Shown here: piece by piece, positions 5,796 to 12,421 of the stretch
Numbering within the stretch: the first letter of the stretch is position 1
Layout: every line of letters begins with the position of its first letter
NCBI GenBank assembly: GCA_003164305.1
Contig: PLSZ01000513.1
Coordinates: 4,011 to 16,431 of the forward strand
DNA from: Acetobacteraceae bacterium
Lineage (GTDB): Bacteria > Pseudomonadota > Alphaproteobacteria > Acetobacterales > Acetobacteraceae
Reading direction: 5' to 3'
DNA: 12,421 nt
Program-made: the position numbers and the translations under genes
Notes under the pieces: model-generated
Database searches by the model: none
Seen by the model: only the letters and a program-made list of their open reading frames with translations
What the model was told of the DNA's origin: nothing

Positions 5796-6245
5796 ATGGT
5801 AATCTTTCAATCCTCCCGCCGCAACACAATTCGGTCCTTGTGCCTGATTCCCCTGCTTCTGTCCGCCTGCGGCGCGCCGCGTTGCCAGCCCGGCGCCGGC
5901 CAGGACATGCAGATCTTCAACCTGTATTTCGGCCGCTCGGTCGCCGGGCGCGCCGAGGTCAGCGACAAGGAATGGCGCGAGTTCCGGGACCAGGTCATCA
6001 CCTCCGCGCTGCCCAACGGCTATACCGTGCTGGACGGTCAGGGCGCCTGGATGAACCCGCGTTTGCGCACCACGATCTCGGAAGACACCAAAATCCTGGT
6101 CGTCGCGCTGCCCGACGCGCCGGAAAGCCGGGCTACCATCAACCGCATACGAAGCCTGTGGCAACGTCGCTTTCATCAATACGTGGTCGGTATGACAGTT
6201 CAGACCGGCTGTGGATCGTTCTCAACCGCGGAGGCTCCTCCATGA
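5796..6245 (+). CDS. DUF3574 domain lipoprotein
   Basis: A 149-residue protein with an N-terminal signal (RR at residues 8-9, hydrophobic 15-23) ending in the lipobox LLSAC, with C25 as the lipidated cysteine, so probably a membrane-anchored envelope protein. The rest, about residues 38-140, matches the DUF3574 pattern: MQIFNLYFGRS, SDKEWREFRD, GYTVLDGQGAW, then a long helix ending RFHQYVVGMTVQTGCGSF. The function of this family is unknown. C30 and C139 could form a disulfide. The ATG abuts the 17-bp palindrome and has no clear ribosome binding site, so a leaderless or very short-leader transcript is possible. A TTG at 5838 would cut into the signal and is less likely. Its stop overlaps the methyltransferase start by ATGA, making it the first gene of the operon. 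Confidence 0.8.
   Translation: MVIFQSSRRNTIRSLCLIPLLLSACGAPRCQPGAGQDMQIFNLYFGRSVAGRAEVSDKEWREFRDQVITSALPNGYTVLDGQGAWMNPRLRTTISEDTKILVVALPDAPESRATINRIRSLWQRRFHQYVVGMTVQTGCGSFSTAEAPP
6230..6234 (+). promoter_or_regulatory. Ribosome binding site fixing the methyltransferase start
   Basis: GGAGG lies inside the end of the DUF3574 gene, 7 bases before the ATG at 6242. It selects this start over the open frame that continues upstream. Confidence 0.75.
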
Positions 6246-7084
6246 CCGCTTCTGGCACGACCAACGACGTCGCCGTTCATTACGGTACCGACGGTTTGCT
6301 CGATCGCATTCTGGAGGCACTGACGCTGGCCGGAAAGCATATCGACAAGCTGTCGATCAACGACCTGGGCCTGGTGGACGAGTTCCACTCGCGCCGCCGC
6401 CTGGCGACCGAGGAACTGGCGCGGATGCTGGCGCCTGTGGCCACGGATCATGTGATCGACATCGGTTCGGGGATTGGCGGGCCGGCGCGCTATCTGGCGG
6501 CGACGTATGGCTGCCGGGTCAGCGGCGTCGATCTGACGCCGGAGTTCGTTGGCACCGCGACCGGGTTGACGGGCCTTGTGAACCTCACCAACCGCGTCGA
6601 CTTTCGGCAAGGGTCGGCTCTGGCGCTGCCGTTTCCGGATGCGCGGTTCGATCTGGCATGGTCGCAGAACGTGGCGATGAACATTCAGGACCGGCCGCGT
6701 TATTACGCCGAGATGCGCCGCGTGTTGAAACCCGGGGGACGGTTGGCGATCCAGGACGTCGCGCAAGGCCCAGGGGGCCCGGTGGTGTTTCCGGTGATGT
6801 GGGCGGACCGTCCGGAGATCAGTTTCCTGCGCACGCCGGAGGAAACCCGCGCGATGCTGGAAGCGGCGGGATTCAGCGTCGCGCAATGGATCGACAACTC
6901 GGAAGCCGCGCTGATCGAGGCGCAAGCGGAACGAGCCGCGATGCGCTCGGCGTCCGGACCGCCGGTGTTGGGCATCCATGTGATCGTCGGCCCGAGCGCG
7001 CGGGAGAAGATGCGCAACGGGCAGCGCAATCAGGAGGAAAAGCGCACGTTGCTGATCAATGCGGTTCTGGAACGGGTGGACTGA
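6242..7084 (+). CDS. Class I SAM-dependent methyltransferase
   Basis: A 280-residue cytoplasmic methyltransferase. Motif I is VIDIGSGIGGPARYLA (residues 71-86) for S-adenosylmethionine, the acidic residue after strand 2 is D97 (SGVDLT), motif III-like RQGSALALPFPD follows at 122-133, and VLKPGGRLAIQDVAQG is at 161-176. The region before motif I (DEFHSRRRLATEELARML, 46-63) and the insertion QDVAQGPGGPVVFPVMWA resemble small-molecule methyltransferases such as the glycine/sarcosine/dimethylglycine N-methyltransferases, but this is not enough to name a substrate. The frame is open about 400 bases upstream; the start is fixed by GGAGG 7 bases before the ATG and by the ATGA overlap with the DUF3574 gene. 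As the first enzyme before two dioxygenases, it probably modifies the same or a related metabolite. Confidence 0.87.
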   Translation: MTASGTTNDVAVHYGTDGLLDRILEALTLAGKHIDKLSINDLGLVDEFHSRRRLATEELARMLAPVATDHVIDIGSGIGGPARYLAATYGCRVSGVDLTPEFVGTATGLTGLVNLTNRVDFRQGSALALPFPDARFDLAWSQNVAMNIQDRPRYYAEMRRVLKPGGRLAIQDVAQGPGGPVVFPVMWADRPEISFLRTPEETRAMLEAAGFSVAQWIDNSEAALIEAQAERAAMRSASGPPVLGIHVIVGPSAREKMRNGQRNQEEKRTLLINAVLERVD

Positions 7085-7152
7085 GGCGCGGCCGGGTTTG
7101 CCAGCGCGCCACCCTCGCCGGTAGTCTGTGCGGCGTTGAGGAAGACCATGCC

Positions 7153-8043
7153 ATGGCGCTGACCATCCGTCCGTTGCATCCGCTGTTCGTCGCCGAGATC
7201 ACCGGCCTCGATATGCGCGTCCCGCCTGACCCCGCTCTGATGCGTGCGATCGTCGAAGCCGTCGACGCGCACGCGGTTCTGGTGTTTCCGGGCCAGCACA
7301 TCACGGATGAGCAGCACGTCGCGTTCAGCCGCCCGTTCGGCCGCCTGGAAACGACGATCAAGGCGTACCGCCCAGGATTTAAGGGACGGTTGGATCCGCA
7401 TGTCGCGGACATTTCCAATCTTGACGAGAACAGCGCGCTGCTGTCCGCCACGGATCGCCGGCGCATGAATTCGCTCGGCAATCGGTTGTGGCACACGGAT
7501 TATACCTTCAAGGAAACGCCGGGAATGTATTCCCTGCTGTCGGCGCGAGTGATCCCCGATGATGGCGGAGAAACCCAGTTCGCCGATCTGCGCGCCGCGT
7601 ACGATGCGTTGCCGGACCGAATGAAGCACCGGCTGGACGGCCTGACCGCGGAGCATTCCCTGTTGTATTCCCGCGGCACGCTCGGCTTCACCGATTTCAC
7701 CGAGGAGGAGAAGATCCGGCTCGGTTCGGCGCCGCAACCGATCGTGCGCATGCATCCAGGATCGGGACGCGGGACGTTGTATCTGGCGTCCCATGCGATG
7801 ATGATCCACGGCATGGAAGTGCCGGAAGGCCGCATCCTGCTCAAGGAACTGATGGACCACGCGACCCGGCCGGAGTTCGTTTACACGCATCGCTGGACCG
7901 AAGGCGACATGGTGCTGTGGGACAATCGCTGCACCATGCATCGCGCCTGTGAATACGACGCGGGTAGAGTCAGGGAATTGCACCGCACCACGGTGATGGA
8001 GCCTGGCCCGCCGATGGCCGAACTGATGAGGAACGTCGCATGA
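7153..8043 (+). CDS. TauD/TfdA-family 2-oxoglutarate-dependent dioxygenase, copy 1
   Basis: A 296-residue non-haem Fe(II)/2-oxoglutarate dioxygenase; the family couples 2-oxoglutarate decarboxylation to substrate hydroxylation, often cleaving a C-S, C-O or C-N bond. The iron triad is H114 and D116 (WHTDYTF) and H263 (CTMHRA). R274 corresponds by spacing to the TauD 2-oxoglutarate arginine, and R278 in LHRTT to the residue that binds the acidic group of the substrate in TauD, so an anionic substrate is likely. Start: ATG at 7153, 8 bases after GAGGAAG (7138-7144); the longer open frame is spurious. The stop overlaps copy 2 by ATGA. It aligns without gaps to copy 2 over about 280 residues. Not named TauD or TfdA because the substrate is unknown. 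Confidence 0.92.
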   Translation: MALTIRPLHPLFVAEITGLDMRVPPDPALMRAIVEAVDAHAVLVFPGQHITDEQHVAFSRPFGRLETTIKAYRPGFKGRLDPHVADISNLDENSALLSATDRRRMNSLGNRLWHTDYTFKETPGMYSLLSARVIPDDGGETQFADLRAAYDALPDRMKHRLDGLTAEHSLLYSRGTLGFTDFTEEEKIRLGSAPQPIVRMHPGSGRGTLYLASHAMMIHGMEVPEGRILLKELMDHATRPEFVYTHRWTEGDMVLWDNRCTMHRACEYDAGRVRELHRTTVMEPGPPMAELMRNVA

Positions 8044-8924
8044 CTCTTACCGTTCACCCGATTACCCCAGACTTCGCGGCCGAGATCGGCGGTGTCGATC
8101 TTCGGGAACCTCTCGACGCGCGCACAGTGACCGCGATTTCTGACGCCATCAACCATGCCGGCGTGCTGGTGTTTCACGAGCAGTTCATCACGGATGAACA
8201 ACAGCGGGCGTTCAGCCGGAATTTCGGCGATCTGGAAACCACGGTCAAAGCGTATCGCAAGGATTTCGTGCCGCGGTTGGACGTGCACATGGCGGACATT
8301 TCCAACCTGGACGAACAAAATCGCGTGCTGCCAAAAAACGACCGGCGGCGGTTGAACGCTCTGGGCAACCGTCTCTGGCATTCGGATTCAAGTTTCAAGC
8401 GCGTCCCCGCGCGATTTTCGTTATTGTCGGCGCGCGTGATTCCCGGCGAAGGCGGCGAAACCCAGTTCGCCGACATGCGCGCCGCCTGGGACACGCTGCC
8501 CGACGCGATGAGGCGCCGTGTGGAAGGCATGATTTGCGAACACACGCAGCTTTTCTCGCGCGCCAAAATCGGCTTCACCGATTGGGCGCCCGAGGAAATC
8601 GAGAAAATGGCGCCGGTGCCTCAGGTTCTGGTGCGTACGCATCCAGGCTCCGGGCGAAAATCGCTGTTCCTGTCGTCGCACGCCGGGCGCGTTCGCGGCA
8701 TGGAGGAACCCGAAGCGCGCCTGCTGCTGATGGATTTGATCGAACACGCGACGCAGCCCGCCTTCGTTTACACGCACCGCTGGCGCGCCGGCGATCTGGT
8801 GATGTGGGATAATCGTTGCACCATGCACCGTGCGCGCGAGTACGATGAAACGAAGGTACGCGACCTGCATCGCACGACGGTCTCCGATGGCGTGCCGACG
8901 GTGCGGGAACAGGCCGCGGCGTGA
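8040..8924 (+). CDS. TauD/TfdA-family 2-oxoglutarate-dependent dioxygenase, copy 2
   Basis: A 294-residue paralogue of the gene just upstream with identical positions for the iron ligands H114, D116 (WHSDSSF) and H263 (CTMHRA), and for R274 and R278. Between residues 101 and 150 the two proteins share 36 of 50 positions, and between 251 and 280 they share 23 of 30. The changes cluster next to the iron site (T115 to S, Y117 to S, and ETPGMY to RVPARF at 121-126), which suggests a different substrate or step rather than a redundant copy. GAGGAA at 8028-8033 lies 6 bases before its ATG, inside the end of copy 1, so the genes are translationally coupled. Its stop overlaps the next gene by GTGA. 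Cytoplasmic; substrate unknown. Confidence 0.92.
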   Translation: MTLTVHPITPDFAAEIGGVDLREPLDARTVTAISDAINHAGVLVFHEQFITDEQQRAFSRNFGDLETTVKAYRKDFVPRLDVHMADISNLDEQNRVLPKNDRRRLNALGNRLWHSDSSFKRVPARFSLLSARVIPGEGGETQFADMRAAWDTLPDAMRRRVEGMICEHTQLFSRAKIGFTDWAPEEIEKMAPVPQVLVRTHPGSGRKSLFLSSHAGRVRGMEEPEARLLLMDLIEHATQPAFVYTHRWRAGDLVMWDNRCTMHRAREYDETKVRDLHRTTVSDGVPTVREQAAA

Positions 8925-9685
8925 TTCGATTTCTGGCCGCTCTGCTGATCCTGCTGACGCCGCGGCTGGCGCTTTCCGCCTGCGCGCCGGTCGCTTCGGC
9001 CGAACCGCGGATCTGGCGCGCGGCGGCGGAGGATCCGTCTGTCACCATCAGCTTCCTCGGCCACGCGAGCTTTCTGATCGAGACGCCCGACCACGTCCGC
9101 GCGGCCACCGATTACAGTGGGGCTTATCCGACCGAACCGCCGCCTGACCTGGTCACGATGAATCACGCGCATTCGACGCATTACACGCTGCATCCCGATC
9201 CACGCATCGGCATCGTGCTGCATGGCTGGCGGGAGGGTCCGAAGCCGCCCAATCACGACGTGGTGCTGCGCGATCTGCGCGTCACCAACCTGCCGACGAA
9301 TATTCGCGACTGGAATGGCGGCACCGAGATCAACGGCAACTCGATTTTCATCTTCGAGACCGCCGGATTGTGCATCGCCCATCTCGGGCATTTGCATCAT
9401 CTGCTGGAGCCCGCCGATCTTGACGCGCTCGGTCACATCGATATCGTGATGGTGGCTATCGATGGCGCTTACACCCTCGATCAGTCGGACGCGCGGACCG
9501 TAATCGACCAGATCCATCCGCGGATCGTTCTGCCGATGCATTATTTCACCATGGACACTCTGGCGCGTTTTCTGGACATGATGCGGGAGACTTACGCGAT
9601 CGACGTCAGACATGAATCGACGATGGAAGTGTCCCGTCTGACACTGCCGGATCGTCCGACGGTGATCGCGCTGCCTCCCCGCTGA
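8921..9685 (+). CDS. Exported metallo-beta-lactamase-fold protein, probable lipoprotein
   Basis: A 254-residue protein starting at GTG 8921, overlapping the previous stop. Residues 1-20 form a signal peptide ending LALSAC, a good lipobox with C21, so it is probably anchored in the envelope. The mature part looks like the UlaG-like (COG2220) metallo-beta-lactamase fold: SFLGHASFLIET (44-55), MNHAHSTHY (80-88) in place of the usual HxHxDH metal motif, then GLCIAHLGHLHH (149-160), MVAIDGAYTL (177-186) and PMHYF (205-209). H82, H84, H87, H154 and H207 are candidate metal ligands. The usual aspartate of HxHxDH is T86, so the second metal site may be lost or rebuilt. Family hydrolases cleave esters, lactones or phosphodiesters; the substrate here is unknown. 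It is the last gene of the operon. Confidence 0.82.
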   Translation: MIRFLAALLILLTPRLALSACAPVASAEPRIWRAAAEDPSVTISFLGHASFLIETPDHVRAATDYSGAYPTEPPPDLVTMNHAHSTHYTLHPDPRIGIVLHGWREGPKPPNHDVVLRDLRVTNLPTNIRDWNGGTEINGNSIFIFETAGLCIAHLGHLHHLLEPADLDALGHIDIVMVAIDGAYTLDQSDARTVIDQIHPRIVLPMHYFTMDTLARFLDMMRETYAIDVRHESTMEVSRLTLPDRPTVIALPPR

Positions 9686-9696
9686 ACCCTGGATTG

Positions 9697-11277
9697 TTAC
9701 ACGGGCCTGATGTTCCACGGATAGGGGCACGGCCCTTGCAACATCCCGGTGATGCTTTTCCGGAATACCGTTCTGATAAAGAACTGACCAAGCGGAATGC
9801 TCGGCGCTTCCTCCAGCGCAAGGACACCGATCGCGCGGGCGATGCGGAGCTGGCTCGCCTCGTCCGGCGCGTCGAGCCAATCGCGTGTCATGGTCTCCAG
9901 TTCCGGCCCGTCCCACCAGCCGAACCAGCCCTTGGCCCCCTGCCCTCGCACCGGTTGCGCCACCGCCGGATTGTTCCATCCTGACGCCGATCCCGTGGTG
10001 TGGAAAATGCTCCATCCGCCTTTATCGACCGGCTCCCGCGACGCGCGACGCTGCACGACGGTGCCCCAATCGGATTCCTGCAAATCGACCGTCATGCCCA
10101 ACGACTTCAGCAACGACGCGGTGATCTGGCCAAGCGGCCCGATCAACGGAAAATCGGTCGGATTGATGACGACCGCCCGCTCGCCCGAATAGCCGGACTC
10201 CGCCAGCATTTTACGTCCCAGAGCGAGGTCGCCGCGGATCAGTCCCGCTCCCGCCTCATCGGTCGCGTACGCGGTGCCGCACGGAAACAACGACCGGCAG
10301 ATTCGCCACAACTCCTTGTCGTCGCCGACGGCGGCGCGCATGTAATCTTCCTGATTGACCGCCGCCATCACCGCGCGGCGAACCTTCACATTGTTAAACG
10401 GCGGCTGAATTGAATTGAACCGAAGGATGCTGGTGCGGCCCGACGGGTCCGCGATCATGCTGGTGACGTTGGGATCGCGCAACAGAACCGGCAACAGGTC
10501 ATTGAACGGCCGCTCCCACCAGTCCGCCTCACCGCGCAGGATCGCCGCGGCGGCTGTCGATGGGTCCGGAATGACATTCCACTCCACCCGGGGAAAATAC
10601 GCGATCTTGGCGCCGGTGGCCCATTCCGGCGCCTCCCCGCGCGGCACGTAGCCGTCGAAGCGTGCATAAGCCACACGCGCGCCCGAAACATATTCGTCCG
10701 GCAGGAACCGGTACGGCCCCGAACCGACAACCTCGGTGATCGCTTTCATCGGATCGGTCCGCGCCAGTCGTTCCGGCATGACATACGGCACCGACGCATC
10801 CGCTTTGGCCAACGCGTCCAACACCAAAGGGAACGGCCGGGTCAGGCGAATTTCCATCGTCCGGTCATCCGGCGCGCCCCATTTCTCCACCACCGCGTCC
10901 AGGATCTGGCCCATCGCGTCGCGTTTCGACCAGCGCTCGATCGAGGCCGCGCAATCGATGCCGCGCACCGGGGTGCCATCATGAAACGTCAGTCCCTCGC
11001 GCAGCCGGATGCGCCAGATCCGCCCATCCGCCGACACCTCATGCCCTTCCGCCATCCGCGGCTTCGCCCGCATATCCTGGCCCGACGCGTACAGCGTATC
11101 GTACACGTAATAAGCGTGATTGTTGGTCACCGTCGCCGTGGTCCAGATCGGATCGAGCGAGGTCAGATTGGCCTGCGGAATGAACCGCAGGGTCGCGGTC
11201 TTCTCGGCCCGCGCCACCGCCGGCGCGGCCAACGCGGGCATCGCGATCGCGGCTTGCAACAGAGTGCGTCGGCGCAT
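9697..11277 (-). CDS. ABC transporter substrate-binding protein, family 5 (peptide/opine/nickel type)
   Basis: A 526-residue periplasmic solute-binding protein of the SBP_bac_5 type, which delivers peptides, opines or similar solutes to an ABC permease. The N-terminus MRRRTLLQAA has the arginine pair and hydrophobic stretch of a twin-arginine-like signal, with a probable AxA cleavage after ARA24. The characteristic WRIRLREGLTFHDGTPV lies at about residues 88-104, GSGPYRFLP follows near 190, and the conserved C-terminal part ends at WNIRPV. The start is the ATG at 11275-11277 because AGGA (11286-11289, minus strand) is 8 bases before it. An ATG 9 bases upstream has no spacing to this site. No permease or ATPase gene is adjacent in the window, so it is an orphan here. 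Divergent from the MetE-like gene and convergent with the MBL gene. Confidence 0.9.
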   Translation of the reverse strand: MRRRTLLQAAIAMPALAAPAVARAEKTATLRFIPQANLTSLDPIWTTATVTNNHAYYVYDTLYASGQDMRAKPRMAEGHEVSADGRIWRIRLREGLTFHDGTPVRGIDCAASIERWSKRDAMGQILDAVVEKWGAPDDRTMEIRLTRPFPLVLDALAKADASVPYVMPERLARTDPMKAITEVVGSGPYRFLPDEYVSGARVAYARFDGYVPRGEAPEWATGAKIAYFPRVEWNVIPDPSTAAAAILRGEADWWERPFNDLLPVLLRDPNVTSMIADPSGRTSILRFNSIQPPFNNVKVRRAVMAAVNQEDYMRAAVGDDKELWRICRSLFPCGTAYATDEAGAGLIRGDLALGRKMLAESGYSGERAVVINPTDFPLIGPLGQITASLLKSLGMTVDLQESDWGTVVQRRASREPVDKGGWSIFHTTGSASGWNNPAVAQPVRGQGAKGWFGWWDGPELETMTRDWLDAPDEASQLRIARAIGVLALEEAPSIPLGQFFIRTVFRKSITGMLQGPCPYPWNIRPV

Positions 11278-11285
11278 GAATGACA

Positions 11286-11289
11286 TCCT
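11286..11289 (-). promoter_or_regulatory. Ribosome binding site deciding the solute-binding protein start
   Basis: On the minus strand AGGA lies 8 bases upstream of the ATG at 11277. It overlaps the alternative ATG at 11286, so it cannot serve that one. This supports the shorter, 526-residue product. Confidence 0.55.
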
Positions 11290-11308
11290 GGTCTGGATCG
11301 TCTGGATA

Positions 11309-11329
11309 TGCCATCAAACGGCCATGGCA
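11309..11329. promoter_or_regulatory. Inverted repeat TGCCAT-N9-ATGGCA between divergent genes (candidate operator)
   Basis: Two 6-base arms (11309-11314 and 11324-11329) are separated by 9 bases in the 111-base gap between the solute-binding protein gene and the MetE-like gene. The adjacent sequence holds a tandem GTCTGGAT (11291-11298 and 11300-11307). The length and position suit a dimeric regulator controlling both genes, but the arms are short and chance is not excluded. Confidence 0.3.
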
Positions 11330-11388
11330 CAACCGCGCTCGCTGGACGGCTCGGCCCGCCAGCGACCCGTAACGGAGGAAACCGGACC

Positions 11389-12421
11389 ATGACCGCTCGC
11401 ACCACGCCGCCATTCCGCGCCGATCACGTCGGCAGCCTGCTGCGGCCCAAGGAATTGCAGGCCGCGCGCGCCGCGTGGAAAGCCGGGACGATGACGCACG
11501 ACGCTCTGCGGGCGGTGGAGGATCGTTGCATCACCGCCGCGATCGCGAAGCAGGAGGAGATCGGACTGCGCGCCGCCACCGACGGCGAGTACCGCCGCGC
11601 CTATTGGCATTACGATTTCGTCGCCGGTCTGGACGGCGTCGAACTTTACGAGCCCGAGCAAAAGATCCAGTTCAAAGGCGGTCTGCCGCTCGGCCACATG
11701 CTGCGGGTCAACGGGCGCATCGGGTACAGCAAGCCGATCATGCTGGACGACTTTAAATTCGTCGCCTCGCATGTGCATGGCGCGATACCGAAGCAAACCA
11801 TCCCGTCCCCATCGGTCGTGCATTTCCGTGGCGGCCGCAACGCGATCGACAAAACCTCCTATCCCACGCTGGACGGGTTCTTCGCCGATCTGGGCGAGGC
11901 CTATAACAAAACCGTCGCGTCGTTCGGCGCCACCGGTTGCAGGTATCTGCAGATCGACGAGGTCAACATCGCCTATTTGTGCGATCCCGAGCAGATCGCC
12001 GCCTTGAAAGCCCGCGGCGAGCATGTCGAAAACCTGCTGCAAATCTACGGCACCATGCTCAATCGCGCGATCGAGGCGAAGCCCGCGAATATGACGATCT
12101 CGATGCATCTCTGCCGCGGCAATTTCCGTTCCACGTTCGTCGCGACCGGCGGCTACGAACCGGTCGCCGAGGTGCTGTTCAATCAGATCAACGCCGACGC
12201 CTACTTCATGGAATATGACACCGACCGCGCGGGAGGGTTCGAGCCGCTACGTTTCGTGCCGCGCGGGCCGAAGATTGTTGTACTCGGCCTCGTGACCAGC
12301 AAGACCGGCGCGCTGGAAACCAAGGACGAACTCAAGCGCCGCATCGATGAGGCGGCGAAATATTTACCGTTGGAACAACTCGCGCTGTCGCCACAGTGCG
12401 GCTTCGCCTCGACCGAGGAAG
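11389..12421 (+). CDS. MetE-like zinc methyltransferase, catalytic domain only (3' end outside window)
   Basis: The frame opens at ATG 11389 after GGAGGAA (11374-11380, 8 bases spacing) and runs off the right edge after 344 codons. It matches the catalytic C-terminal barrel of cobalamin-independent methionine synthase, as in the short YxjG/YxjH-like proteins of about 370 residues that lack the MetE N-terminal half. RADHVGSLLRP at 10-20 is the family's opening. The zinc ligands are visible: H240 and C242 (MHLCRGN), E275 (YFMEYDTDR) and C337 (SPQCGFAS). These enzymes move a methyl group to a thiol such as homocysteine. The methyl donor of the short forms is not certain, since the folate-binding N-terminal domain is missing. 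No signal peptide. Likely 20-30 residues are missing at the end. Confidence 0.9.
   Translation, partial: MTARTTPPFRADHVGSLLRPKELQAARAAWKAGTMTHDALRAVEDRCITAAIAKQEEIGLRAATDGEYRRAYWHYDFVAGLDGVELYEPEQKIQFKGGLPLGHMLRVNGRIGYSKPIMLDDFKFVASHVHGAIPKQTIPSPSVVHFRGGRNAIDKTSYPTLDGFFADLGEAYNKTVASFGATGCRYLQIDEVNIAYLCDPEQIAALKARGEHVENLLQIYGTMLNRAIEAKPANMTISMHLCRGNFRSTFVATGGYEPVAEVLFNQINADAYFMEYDTDRAGGFEPLRFVPRGPKIVVLGLVTSKTGALETKDELKRRIDEAAKYLPLEQLALSPQCGFASTEE

Larger units (their letters stand above)
5796..9685 (+). other. Probable five-gene operon: lipoprotein, methyltransferase, two dioxygenases, MBL-fold protein
   Basis: All five genes point the same way. Three junctions are 4-nt overlaps: ATGA at 6242-6245, ATGA at 8040-8043 and GTGA at 8921-8924. 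The fourth is a 68-base gap (7085-7152) without an obvious terminator or promoter. The operon is bounded on the left by the divergent toxin-antitoxin pair and on the right by the convergent solute-binding protein gene 11 bases away. Co-transcription is inferred from spacing. Confidence 0.7.

Noticed and set aside
6242..7084. Naming the methyltransferase a sarcosine/dimethylglycine N-methyltransferase
   Set aside because: Only a general resemblance before motif I supports this; no glycine betaine genes are nearby.
6211..7152. Upstream extension of the dioxygenase copy 1 frame across the methyltransferase gene
   Set aside because: The extension is motif-free and Arg/Gly-rich, and overlaps the methyltransferase. 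The ATG at 7153 has a good ribosome binding site and the family N-terminus.
8768..10015. Minus-strand open frame of 415 codons
   Set aside because: Antisense to the MBL-fold gene and part of copy 2, and out of frame with the solute-binding protein; no domain pattern.
11291..11307. Tandem GTCTGGAT as a repeat element
   Set aside because: Only two 8-base copies; too short to separate from chance, so mentioned only with the neighbouring inverted repeat.
11314..12108. Minus-strand open frame of 264 codons
   Set aside because: Antisense to the MetE-like gene, which has a complete zinc ligand set; the minus frame has no motifs.
1..12421. CRISPR array, tRNA, rRNA, insertion sequence or integrase
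   Set aside because: No regularly spaced repeats, no tRNA-like cloverleaf and no transposase or integrase motifs were seen in any frame.

Overview
The window is high-GC bacterial DNA with dense, often overlapping genes. The gene content (a free-standing ABC solute-binding protein with a twin-arginine-like signal, TauD/TfdA dioxygenases, a cyclase-family hydrolase, a FitB-type PIN toxin and a DUF3574 lipoprotein) suggests an alphaproteobacterium. Acetobacteraceae/Rhodospirillales is my best guess; this is an impression from protein flavour, with no marker gene to fix it. I see no tRNA, rRNA, CRISPR array or insertion sequence.

Layout. (1) 1-529: the 3' end of a phage terminase large subunit that enters from the left edge. 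(2) 673-1875, minus: a class I PLP aminotransferase of the aspartate type. (3) 1876-2364: a structured intergenic region with three inverted repeats and a 31-codon membrane ORF (2065-2160) that has a good ribosome binding site, followed by a small single-domain rhodanese (2365-2766). (4) 2857-3993, minus, and 4085-4975, plus: a divergent pair, a diaminopropionate ammonia-lyase-like PLP enzyme and a metal-dependent cyclase/kynurenine formamidase-family hydrolase, with a 14-bp palindrome between them. (5) 5003-5763, minus: a Phd/YefM-FitB type toxin-antitoxin pair. A perfect 17-bp palindrome fills the gap to the next, divergent gene. (6) 5796-9685, plus: a probable five-gene operon of DUF3574 lipoprotein, SAM-dependent methyltransferase, two tandem TauD/TfdA-like 2-oxoglutarate dioxygenases, and an exported metallo-beta-lactamase-fold protein. 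Three of its four junctions are 4-nt ATGA or GTGA overlaps. (7) 9697-11277, minus: an ABC peptide/opine-type solute-binding protein. Divergent from it, 11389 to the right edge, is a MetE-like methyltransferase consisting of the zinc-binding catalytic domain alone and cut by the window end.

How the genes may work together. The strongest unit is the 5796-9685 operon. A methyltransferase, two non-haem iron oxygenases that differ next to their iron ligands, and two envelope proteins look like a small pathway that modifies and hydroxylates or cleaves an unidentified metabolite. The solute-binding protein and the MetE-like enzyme lie next to it but are separate transcription units, so a shared substrate is only a guess. 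The lyase/cyclase pair looks like a catabolic module for an amino-acid-derived compound. None of these substrates can be read from sequence alone.
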